Below, one piece after another: positions 6,312-11,578 of a stretch of 11,578 bases of DNA. The stretch's first letter is position 1, and every line of letters begins with the position of its first letter. The notes below the pieces were generated by a model that saw nothing but the letters and a program-made list of their open reading frames with translations, was not told where the DNA came from and did not search any database. This stretch comes from Ectopseudomonas composti (GTDB lineage: Bacteria > Pseudomonadota > Gammaproteobacteria > Pseudomonadales > Pseudomonadaceae). Both the position numbers and the translations under genes were made by a program. The DNA is taken from NCBI GenBank assembly GCA_946886245.1, contig CAMPIF010000085.1, positions 1-11,578 of the forward strand, read 5' to 3'.

Positions 6312-7982
6312 TCAGGCCGCTTGCGACTCGGCCTGGCTCAGGGCGCGGTTCAGCGCGCTGAACAGGGCGCGGAAGCTCGCCGTGGTCAGGTTCTCGTCGA
6401 TGCCGATGCCGTGCAGGGCACGACCGCCGTTGACGCGCAGTTCGATGTAGGCCGCCGCCTTGGCATGGGTGCCGGCGCCGATGGCGTGCTCGCTGTAGTC
6501 CATGACTTCGACCGCGACCGGCAGCGCAGCCGCCAGCGCTTCCAGCGGGCCTTTGCCGATGCCGCGCCAGTGGTGGTTCTCGCCACCTTCGACGACTTCC
6601 ACATCCACTGCGCTGGTGCCGTTTTCTTCCTGCAGGCGATGGCCTTTCAGGGCGTAGGGGCTGCGCGCTTGCAGGTACTCGGTTTCGAGCAGTTGATGGA
6701 TCTGTGCGGCAGTCATTTCCAGGCCGAGACGGTCGGTTTCGCGCTGCACCACCTGGCTGAACTCGATCTGCATGCGACGCGGCAGGCAGATGCCGTACTC
6801 CTGTTCGAGCAGGAAGGTGATGCCGCCCTTGCCCGACTGACTGTTCACGCGAATCACCGCCTCGTAGTCACGGCCGATGTCGGCCGGATCGATCGGCAGG
6901 TAGGGCACTTCCCACAGGGCGTCTTCCTTCTGCTGGGCGAAGCCCTTGCGGATGGCGTCCTGGTGCGAGCCGGAGAAGGCGGTGTGTACCAGATCGCCGA
7001 CGTACGGGTGGCGCGGGTGTACCGGGATCTGGTTGCAGTCCTCGACCACCTTGCGCACGGCGTCGATGTCGGAGAAGTCCAGCTGCGGATCGATGCCCTG
7101 GGTATAGAGGTTCAGCGCCAGGGTCACCAGGCAGACGTTGCCGGTGCGCTCGCCGTTGCCGAACAGGCAGCCTTCGACGCGGTCGGCGCCGGCCATCACG
7201 GCCAGCTCCGAAGCGGCAACGCCGGTGCCACGGTCATTGTGGGTGTGCACGCTGATCAGCACGCTGTCACGGCGGTCGACGTGGCGGCCGAACCACTCGA
7301 TCTGGTCGGCGTAGTTGTTCGGCGTGGCGCACTCGATGGTGGCCGGCAGATTGAGGATCAGCTTGTTCGCCGGGGTCGGTTGGAACACGCCGATCACCGC
7401 GTTGCACACCTCGACGGCGAAGTCGATTTCGGTGCTGCTGAACACTTCCGGCGAGTACTCGAAGCCCCACTGGGTTTCCGGCGCGGCATCGGCCAGGCGC
7501 TTGATGGTGGTGCCGGCGGCCACGGCGATGGCTTTGACGCCGGCCTTGTCCTGGTTGAAGACGATCTTGCGGAAGCTCGGCGCGCAGGCATTGTAGTAAT
7601 GCACGAGGGCCTTCTTCGCGCCCTTGAGCGACTCGAAAGTGCGCTCGATGAGATCGTCACGGGCCTGGGTCAGCACCTGAATGGTGACGTCGTCGGGGAT
7701 GTGGCCACCTTCGATCAGCTCACGGACGAAGTCGAAGTCGGTCTGCGATGCGGACGGGAAGCCCACTTCGATTTCCTTCAGGCCCACGGCCACCAGGCAC
7801 TTGAAGAAGCGCATCTTCTTCTGCGCATCCATCGGCTCGATCAGCGACTGGTTACCGTCGCGCAGGTCGGTGGACAGCCAGATCGGTGCCTTGTCGATGA
7901 TCTTGTCCGGCCAGGTGCGATCCGGAATCTGGATCTGGGTGAAGGGGCGATACTTCTTCGACGGGTCTTTGAGCATGGTCAT
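6312..7982 (-). CDS. leuA: 2-isopropylmalate synthase
   Basis: A 556-residue enzyme that condenses acetyl-CoA with 2-oxoisovalerate, the first committed step of leucine synthesis. The HMGL-type TIM barrel (about 30-310) has DLRDGNQSL at 39-47 (metal ligand D42), HTHND at 246-250 (ligands H246 and H248) and GNGERTGN at 275-282. [19 protein letters not shown] follows at 322-340. The C-terminal regulatory domain (about 440-556) has [20 protein letters not shown] and [20 protein letters not shown], the part that binds leucine for feedback inhibition. Length and motifs match the 556-residue Pseudomonas form. The ATG at 7982 has AAGGA with 8-nt spacing; the internal ATG at 7976 is too far from it. 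No leuB, leuC or leuD is adjacent, normal for Pseudomonas. The upstream region contains a promoter and a leucine-rich ORF; downstream is a strong terminator. Confidence 0.98.
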   Translation of the reverse strand: MTMLKDPSKKYRPFTQIQIPDRTWPDKIIDKAPIWLSTDLRDGNQSLIEPMDAQKKMRFFKCLVAVGLKEIEVGFPSASQTDFDFVRELIEGGHIPDDVTIQVLTQARDDLIERTFESLKGAKKALVHYYNACAPSFRKIVFNQDKAGVKAIAVAAGTTIKRLADAAPETQWGFEYSPEVFSSTEIDFAVEVCNAVIGVFQPTPANKLILNLPATIECATPNNYADQIEWFGRHVDRRDSVLISVHTHNDRGTGVAASELAVMAGADRVEGCLFGNGERTGNVCLVTLALNLYTQGIDPQLDFSDIDAVRKVVEDCNQIPVHPRHPYVGDLVHTAFSGSHQDAIRKGFAQQKEDALWEVPYLPIDPADIGRDYEAVIRVNSQSGKGGITFLLEQEYGICLPRRMQIEFSQVVQRETDRLGLEMTAAQIHQLLETEYLQARSPYALKGHRLQEENGTSAVDVEVVEGGENHHWRGIGKGPLEALAAALPVAVEVMDYSEHAIGAGTHAKAAAYIELRVNGGRALHGIGIDENLTTASFRALFSALNRALSQAESQAA

Positions 7983-7999
7983 GGTGAAAATCCTTGGGT

Positions 8000-8016
8000 C
8001 CAGACGCCTTGTCTGG
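8000..8016 (-). promoter_or_regulatory. Hairpin next to the leuA ribosome binding site
   Basis: CCAGAC (8000-8005) and GTCTGG (8011-8016) form a 6-bp stem with a 5-nt loop. In the leuA mRNA it ends just before the AAGGA ribosome binding site. A second stem GTGGCC/GGCCGC (8039-8044 and 8049-8054, one G-U pair, loop GGAT) lies upstream. Neither has a U tract, so any control here would be translational or structural rather than by intrinsic termination. Confidence 0.4.
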
Positions 8017-8060
8017 GAAACGAATAGGGCGGTCGACGGTGGCCGGATGGCCGCAGGGAT

Positions 8061-8083
8061 TCAGCCCCGCAGTCGCGGGCTGA
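8061..8083 (-). promoter_or_regulatory. Hairpin overlapping the end of the leuA leader ORF
   Basis: TCAGCCC (8061-8067) pairs with GGGCTGA (8077-8083), continued by GC/GC after a bulged C8068, with an AGTC loop. On the minus strand it covers the last eight codons of the leader ORF, including its TGA. It would form only when no ribosome occupies this stretch, which suits a sensor of leader translation. Confidence 0.4.
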
Positions 8084-8138
8084 CCAGGCGTAGGCAGCGA
8101 TGTTGCCGTAGCAGAATGAGGGTATGTGCAGTGTTCAT
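8061..8138 (-). CDS. Candidate leucine-rich leader peptide upstream of leuA
   Basis: A 25-codon ORF ending 78 nt before leuA. It encodes six leucines, with the early cluster THTLILLRQHRCLRL-like (exact: HTLILLRQHRCLRL, residues 5-18). Leucine codons are CTC, CTG, CTA, CTA, CTG, CTG; CTA is rare in GC-rich Pseudomonas genes, so two in six is notable. The peptide is basic and has no domain. A leucine-rich ORF directly before a leucine biosynthesis gene is the classic arrangement for ribosome-stalling attenuation. Its last codons and stop lie inside a hairpin (8061-8083), so a translating ribosome would disrupt that structure. There is no clear Shine-Dalgarno sequence: AGGG in the -10 region is 9 nt upstream, but the predicted transcript starts after it. 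A longer 66-codon reading of the same frame starts upstream of the promoter and is less likely. No homology check was possible. Confidence 0.55.
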   Translation of the reverse strand: MNTAHTLILLRQHRCLRLVSPRLRG

Positions 8139-8145
8139 GCAGCCA

Positions 8146-8174
8146 ACCCTAGTGATCTTGATGAAGGCTGGCAA
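8146..8174 (-). promoter_or_regulatory. Predicted sigma70-type promoter of leuA
   Basis: On the minus strand the -35 TTGCCA (8169-8174) and -10 TAGGGT (8146-8151) are separated by exactly 17 nt. Predicted transcription start is about 8138-8140. The ATG of the leader ORF begins at 8138, so the transcript would have an untranslated lead of 0-2 nt before that ORF, and a leuA leader of about 155 nt. Confidence 0.6.
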
Positions 8175-8191
8175 GCATTGCGTGAAAATTG

Positions 8192-8209
8192 GTAGAAACG
8201 ATCTTCTAC
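8192..8209. promoter_or_regulatory. Palindrome upstream of the leuA promoter, possible operator
   Basis: GTAGAA (8192-8197), 6 nt, TTCTAC (8204-8209) is a perfect 6+6 dyad centred about 62 nt upstream of the predicted leuA start. That is a usual position for an activator such as a LysR-type regulator. It could also simply fold as a hairpin. No regulator can be named. Confidence 0.3.
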
Positions 8210-8278
8210 TGCTCTGTCGCGACGTTTTATGGCGCAGCAGGGCGTTTTTTTGAAGGAGCATTGCGGGGCGTTCACGGC

Positions 8279-8312
8279 GAGTCGAAGACCGGGTATGCCC
8301 GGCCTTCGACTC
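8279..8312 (-). terminator. Strong hairpin after the mechanosensitive channel gene, no T tract
   Basis: GAGTCGAAG (8279-8287) pairs with CTTCGACTC (8304-8312), continued by CCGGG/CCCGG around a TATG loop, with one A-C mismatch on the plus strand (G-U on the minus-strand RNA). The stem of about 15 pairs begins 5 nt past the stop codon at 8318. No U run follows on the minus strand, so it is either a Rho-aided terminator or a 3'-end stabiliser. Confidence 0.6.
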
Positions 8313-8317
8313 GTGCT

Positions 8318-9574
8318 TCAGCCAGGTTGCTGAGCCATCAGGGTCGGGCGCAATTCGCGCATGTCCGCCCCGCTCGGATGCTGGAACACGCGCAGGCCGA
8401 ACTCGGGGAGGATGGCCAGCAGGTGGTCGAAGATGTCCGACTGGATGCCTTCGTAGGCATTCCAGGCGATGGTGTTGGTGAAGCAGTAGATTTCCAGCGG
8501 CAGACCATCGGCGGTCGGATTGAGCTGGCGCACCAACAGGGTCATGTCCTGGTGGATGTTCGGGTTGTGGCGCAAGTAGTGTTCGACGTAGGCGCGGAAG
8601 CTGCCGATGTTGGTGATGCGGCGGGTGTTCACTGCCTCCTTGCCGTGTTCGGCCAGCCTGGTGTTCCAGTCCTGCAGTTCCTGATCCTTGCGATCCAGGT
8701 ACTCGTCGAGAAGCATGAAACGGCGCAGGCGGGCGATTTCCTCGTCGCCGAGGAAATGCACGCTGGTCTGATCCAGGTACAGCGCGCGCTTGATCCGGCG
8801 GCCGCCGGACTCCTGCATGCCGCGCCAGTTCTTGAACGGGTCGGTGATGAAGCGCTTGGTCGGGATGGTGGTGATGGTCTTGTCCCAGTTCTGCACCTTC
8901 ACGGTGTGCAGGGCAATGTCGATCACATCGCCATCGGCGTTGAGCTGGGGCATTTCCACCCAGTCGCCGACTCGCACGATATCGCTGGAAGAAATCTGCA
9001 CGCTGGCCACCAGTGACAGCAGGGTGTCCTGGAAGATCAACATCAGCACGGCAGCCATGGCGCCGAGACCCGACAGCAGGATCAGCGGCGAGCGGTCGAT
9101 CAGCGTCGCTACTATCAGGATCGCGGCGATGGCGAAGATGGCGATCTTGATCACCTGCAGGTAGCCCTTGATCGGCTTCAGGTGCGCATTCGGGCGGCGC
9201 TGATAGAGGGTATTGAGAATATCCAGCAGGGCGCCGATGGCCAGTGCGATGGTCAGCACGATGAAGGCGCCGCAGACGTTCTGCGTAACCGTCACCACGG
9301 CTTCCGGCATGCCCGGCACCACGGCCACACCGGAGGAGAGCACCAGCGCCGGTACGATATTGGACAGGCGCGTGATGATGCCGCTTTCCTTGATCTGGCC
9401 ATGGCGGCCAACGGCGGTGGCGCCCACCACGCGGTAGATGGCGCGTACCAGAATGCGTTTGACGATCCAGTTCGACAGCCAGGCGGCAAGGATCAGGGCG
9501 AGGGTAGCGCTCAGGGTGAGCAGTTCCGGCTGAGTGTTCAGCCAGTCCATCCAGATGTTGAGCTCATTCGGCAT
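8318..9574 (-). CDS. YbdG-type small-conductance mechanosensitive channel (MscS superfamily)
   Basis: A 418-residue inner-membrane protein that resembles E. coli YbdG, with matching blocks throughout. Hydrophobic segments lie at about 18-36, 66-86, 96-117, 141-158 and 163-182. The MscS pore-lining signature follows: LLSGLGAMAAVLMLIFQD (166-183) and SLVASVQI. The cytoplasmic beta domain has VGDWVEMP (202-209), VKVQNWDKTITTIPT (225-239) and FKNWRGMQESGGRRIKR (247-263). The C-terminal part has TNIGSFRAYVEHYLR and DMTLLVRQLNPTADGLPLEIY. In E. coli, YbdG gives a low-abundance stretch-activated conductance (MscM) protecting against osmotic downshift. The start is ATG 9574 (MPNELNIW) with GGAG 6 nt upstream; the frame stays open to 9625, but that extension lacks a ribosome binding site and family similarity. 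It has its own candidate promoter at 9638-9666. A link to leuA downstream is not expected. Confidence 0.92.
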   Translation of the reverse strand: MPNELNIWMDWLNTQPELLTLSATLALILAAWLSNWIVKRILVRAIYRVVGATAVGRHGQIKESGIITRLSNIVPALVLSSGVAVVPGMPEAVVTVTQNVCGAFIVLTIALAIGALLDILNTLYQRRPNAHLKPIKGYLQVIKIAIFAIAAILIVATLIDRSPLILLSGLGAMAAVLMLIFQDTLLSLVASVQISSSDIVRVGDWVEMPQLNADGDVIDIALHTVKVQNWDKTITTIPTKRFITDPFKNWRGMQESGGRRIKRALYLDQTSVHFLGDEEIARLRRFMLLDEYLDRKDQELQDWNTRLAEHGKEAVNTRRITNIGSFRAYVEHYLRHNPNIHQDMTLLVRQLNPTADGLPLEIYCFTNTIAWNAYEGIQSDIFDHLLAILPEFGLRVFQHPSGADMRELRPTLMAQQPG

Positions 9575-9637
9575 TTCCGGCTCCGAAGCAGACAGGAGGA
9601 ATGACCGACGCTGCAGGGCGGCCATCTGAGCCGCGGT

Positions 9638-9666
9638 ACCCTAGCAAAAATACTCGATTAACCCAA
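9638..9666 (-). promoter_or_regulatory. Predicted promoter of the YbdG-type channel gene
   Basis: On the minus strand an extended -10, TGCTAGGGT (hexamer 9638-9643), lies 17 nt from a partial -35 TTGGGT (9661-9666). Start would be near 9631, giving a 5' UTR of about 57 nt. The -10 hexamer is the same as in the leuA promoter. The T-rich spacer (TATTTTTGC) supports the call. Confidence 0.45.
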
Positions 9667-9693
9667 ACGGCAGCTGTTGCAGGCTGCTTACTC

Positions 9694-10530
9694 TCAGGGC
9701 TTGAACGCGCCGATGAAGATCGCCGGGTCGACCCGCGCGTCGTTGAGGCTGACGTTCCAGTGCAGGTGCGGGCCGGTGGCACGTCCGGTGGCGCCGACCT
9801 TGCCGACATGGCCGCCTCGGGCAATGTCGTCGCCGAGCTTCACGTCGACCTCGGACAGGTGGCAGAACATGCTGATCAACCCCTGGCCGTGGTCGAGGAA
9901 CACTGTCTTGCCATTGAAGAAGTAGTCGCCGATGAGGATCACCTTGCCGGCTGCTGGCGCCTTGATCGGGGTGCCACGGTTGGCGGCGAAATCCAGGCCC
10001 GAGTGCGGGTTGCGTTCCTCGCCGTTGAAGAAACGACGCAAGCCGAACGGGCTGGACAGCGGGCCGTTGACCGGTTTGTCGAACAGCAGATTGCTCGGCT
10101 GGCGTGCGCTGAACTGCCGGTAGGCGCGGGTCTGCTCGGCCAGTTCGCGTTCGATGCGTTTGAGGTTGGCGGCGTTGGGCGTGACCTGCTGCTGGTTCTT
10201 GATGGTGATGCGCTGCTCGGTGTAGTGCTTGGCACCCACCTGGAAGCTCAGCCTCTGGCCGCCCTCGACCTCTACCTGCTGAGCGCCGGGTTTGACGCTG
10301 AGCGGAATGCCGATGATGGCGATCCAGCGCTTGCCGTCCTCATGCACGGTGAGCACCGGCTTGTCCTGATAGCGCACCTTCGGCGCTTGTGCCGGATTAC
10401 CCAGATCGATCACCGCCACCCCTCCCGGCACCGGCTTGTTGAGCAGGCGGGTGATGAAGCCTTCGGCATGGGCGGGGAGGGTGAGCGTGAGGGCAATACA
10501 GGCCAATAACAATCGCAGCATAGTGGGCAT
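9694..10530 (-). CDS. Secreted M23-family metallopeptidase (LytM domain)
   Basis: A 278-residue periplasmic protein. The signal peptide (1-22) has a Leu/Ala core and likely cleavage after AHA. An N-terminal beta-rich region (about 30-105) and a short charged helix (about 118-142) precede the M23 domain (about 155-275). Zinc ligands are H176 and D180 in NPHSGLDFA and H257 in GPHLHW; H224 in MFCHLSEVD and H255 complete the active site. All residues of an active peptidoglycan endopeptidase are present, so it is probably a hydrolase rather than a degenerate activator of the EnvC/NlpD type. The substrate bond cannot be told from sequence. The ATG at 10530 has GGAA 10 nt upstream; an ATG three codons in (10521) would also keep the signal peptide. 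It follows the dipeptidase gene by 86 nt on the same strand, and both gene products act on peptidoglycan-type peptides. Confidence 0.92.
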   Translation of the reverse strand: MPTMLRLLLACIALTLTLPAHAEGFITRLLNKPVPGGVAVIDLGNPAQAPKVRYQDKPVLTVHEDGKRWIAIIGIPLSVKPGAQQVEVEGGQRLSFQVGAKHYTEQRITIKNQQQVTPNAANLKRIERELAEQTRAYRQFSARQPSNLLFDKPVNGPLSSPFGLRRFFNGEERNPHSGLDFAANRGTPIKAPAAGKVILIGDYFFNGKTVFLDHGQGLISMFCHLSEVDVKLGDDIARGGHVGKVGATGRATGPHLHWNVSLNDARVDPAIFIGAFKP

Positions 10531-10616
10531 GGAGCTGGGTTTCCGATTCGAGATCGCGGGCTATGCTGGCGCAAATACGCGCCGCTGCAAAGTCCGGCGG
10601 ACGTCGATGGCCTTTA

Positions 10617-11384
10617 TCAATGTGTCTCGGCAGCCAGTTGTTGCTCCAGTTGCTTGCGCCACAGGGTGTCGAGTGTCTGCAGTTGCACTGGGCCGTACAA
10701 CGCCGCTGACGCGCCGGTGTGCCAGGCCCAGAGCTGATCGCCGTAGTCGTAATGCCACCACTCGCTGGACAGGTTGCTGAAGCCTTGCGCCGCCATGGCG
10801 TTGTAGAGCGTGCGGCGGTTGTCGCGTACCTGCAAGTCACGCTCGCGGTAGTCCGCGAGCTGCTCGAAGTGTGCCGTGGCCGACAGTGGGCTGGCCTCGT
10901 CGAAGGCCGTACCCATATCCAGCCAGCGGCCGTCTTCGTCGCACAGGGTGACGTCCACGGCGCCTCCGGTCAGGTGCGGACTTGGCATGTTGCGGCTGCT
11001 GCTGGGCGGCGAGACGAACTGTCGGGTCAGGTGCTCGAGCTGGCGCTCGTCCAGTTTCGGGTAGTACTCGCGGATGGCGTCATACAGGCTGTCGTACAGA
11101 TACTGCTGCACGGCGAACGGACGCCAGGCATCGAGCACCACCAGATGTATGCCGTGTGGCAGGCTTCTGGCTACCTGCAGCAGGCGCTCGAATACAGCCA
11201 TGCGTGAATAGCATTCGGGCAGCGCATGGCGCACCCCCATGCGGAAATAGGCTGGGTATACGCGCAGTACCCGGCTCAGGCTTAGGGGGTGCAGCGGCTG
11301 TTCGTCATCGACGATGGGAATGGCTGCGACGGCTGGCCAGTCCGGCTCGGGTTGCAGCGGGATCGGGGTGGTGAAAGAAGTCAT
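10617..11384 (-). CDS. Zinc D-Ala-D-Ala dipeptidase, M15D (VanX/DdpX-like)
   Basis: A 255-residue enzyme with the complete M15D active site: R88 in VVLDAWRPF, H137 and D144 in SPHLTGGAVDV, E208 and H211 in SSEWWHYDYG. The H-to-D (7) and E-to-H (3) spacings equal those of VanX (H116/D123, E181/H184). No signal peptide is visible, so it should be cytoplasmic and hydrolyse free D-Ala-D-Ala or a related D-dipeptide. In vancomycin-resistant Gram-positives VanX acts with VanH and VanA; neither is here. In E. coli, DdpX sits with a dipeptide ABC importer and is thought to use D-Ala-D-Ala as a nutrient. Here it starts 4 nt after a TRAP permease gene with no good Shine-Dalgarno, so coupled translation is likely. 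A salvage role, with resistance irrelevant in this Gram-negative context, is inference. The true substrate may differ. Confidence 0.88.
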   Translation of the reverse strand: MTSFTTPIPLQPEPDWPAVAAIPIVDDEQPLHPLSLSRVLRVYPAYFRMGVRHALPECYSRMAVFERLLQVARSLPHGIHLVVLDAWRPFAVQQYLYDSLYDAIREYYPKLDERQLEHLTRQFVSPPSSSRNMPSPHLTGGAVDVTLCDEDGRWLDMGTAFDEASPLSATAHFEQLADYRERDLQVRDNRRTLYNAMAAQGFSNLSSEWWHYDYGDQLWAWHTGASAALYGPVQLQTLDTLWRKQLEQQLAAETH

Positions 11385-11388
11385 GGCA

Positions 11389-11578
11389 TCAGCTCAGCAG
11401 GCGGGGTAACCACAGGGTCAGGGACGGGAAGATGATCAGCAGGTAGAGCACCCCGAGCGCCATCAGCACGAACGGCCAGATACCCTTGAACATCTCGATG
11501 ATGTCCAGCTTGCTGATCGTCGCGACGATGAACAGACAGGCTCCCATGGGGGGCGTGATCATGGCGATGGTGATGTTG
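11389..11578 (-). CDS. TRAP transporter large permease subunit (DctM-like), 3' end only
   Basis: Partial gene running off the right edge; the last 62 codons are present. The visible sequence starts NITIAMITPPMGACLFIVAT, the conserved TPP-G motif near the end of TRAP large permeases. SKLDIIEMFKGIWPF and a final hydrophobic helix (VLMALGVLYLLIIFPSLTLW) follow, ending LPRLLS. This subunit forms the sodium-driven transport core and works with a small DctQ subunit and a periplasmic DctP binding protein, which would lie upstream outside the window. Substrate cannot be told from this part; TRAP systems usually carry organic acids. The stop is 4 nt from the dipeptidase start, so both belong to one operon. 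Confidence 0.9.
   Translation of the reverse strand, partial: NITIAMITPPMGACLFIVATISKLDIIEMFKGIWPFVLMALGVLYLLIIFPSLTLWLPRLLS

Noticed and set aside
6321..8027. 568-codon plus-strand ORF opposite leuA
   Set aside because: It is the antisense shadow of a certain gene with all catalytic motifs; GC-rich codon use keeps the opposite frame open. The translation has no recognisable motif.
8245..8251. Run of seven T on the plus strand as a terminator
   Set aside because: No stable stem precedes it on the plus strand, and the flanking genes run the other way. On the minus strand it is an A tract well upstream of leuA, perhaps only a bend.
8139..8261. Longer 66-codon form of the leuA leader ORF
   Set aside because: Its extra part spans the predicted promoter and upstream palindrome, and it would need transcription from further upstream. 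The 25-codon form fits the promoter better.
10568..10583. GGCGC-N6-GCGCC hairpin between the dipeptidase and M23 genes
   Set aside because: Only 5 bp with no T tract; a nearby 4-bp GTCC/GGAC stem followed by TTT is also too weak to call a terminator.
10617..11384. Vancomycin-type resistance cluster
   Set aside because: Only the dipeptidase is present; no VanH dehydrogenase, D-Ala-D-Lac ligase or VanRS neighbours are seen, and the genus is Gram-negative.

Overview
The window reads as ordinary core chromosome of a high-GC gammaproteobacterium, almost certainly Pseudomonas sensu lato. The yfgM-bamB-der cluster, the gamma-proteobacterial type of LeuA, the YbdG-like channel and the GTAGGG-type intergenic repeats all fit that genus. 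From memory, the P. aeruginosa chromosome has the same order (hisS, yfgM, bamB, der, aminotransferase, carbon-nitrogen hydrolase, then leuA). The species cannot be fixed from sequence alone; a mendocina/oleovorans-like member is a guess. There is no phage, plasmid, CRISPR, tRNA or rRNA signal.

Left half, plus strand. yfgM (17-655) overlaps bamB (648-1799) by 8 nt; both products work on outer-membrane protein export and assembly in the periplasm. After a 113-nt gap with two strong hairpins comes der (1913-3391), the double-GTPase ribosome assembly factor. Then come a PLP aminotransferase of the methionine/glutamine transaminase K type (3533-4681), a nitrilase-family omega-amidase (4837-5619) and a small four-helix membrane protein of unknown function (5631-6092). 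The aminotransferase and amidase probably form a transamination/omega-amidase pathway: the first makes the 2-oxo acid amide and the second removes the amide, making transamination irreversible. Two short palindromic repeat elements sit between them, and the end of the first appears to supply the aminotransferase stop codon.

Middle (6093-6311). This convergent gap holds REP-like repeats and an excellent terminator for leuA. All genes to the right are on the minus strand.

Right half, minus strand, in transcription order. The 3' end of a TRAP transporter large permease (11389 to the window edge) is followed 4 nt later by a VanX/DdpX-type D-Ala-D-Ala dipeptidase (10617-11384). Next come a secreted M23 metallopeptidase (9694-10530), a YbdG-type mechanosensitive channel (8318-9574) with its own candidate promoter, and leuA (6312-7982). 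The 335-nt leuA upstream region is the most interesting regulatory stretch. It has a good sigma70-like promoter, and a 25-codon leucine-rich ORF whose start codon lies at the predicted transcription start. Three hairpins lie in or after that ORF, and an upstream palindrome may be an operator. Together these suggest leader-peptide control of leucine synthesis, possibly by a leaderless leader peptide.

No clearly new multi-gene system is present. The best leads are the leuA leader, the repeat elements inside the transaminase/amidase unit, and the pairing of the dipeptidase with the TRAP transporter.
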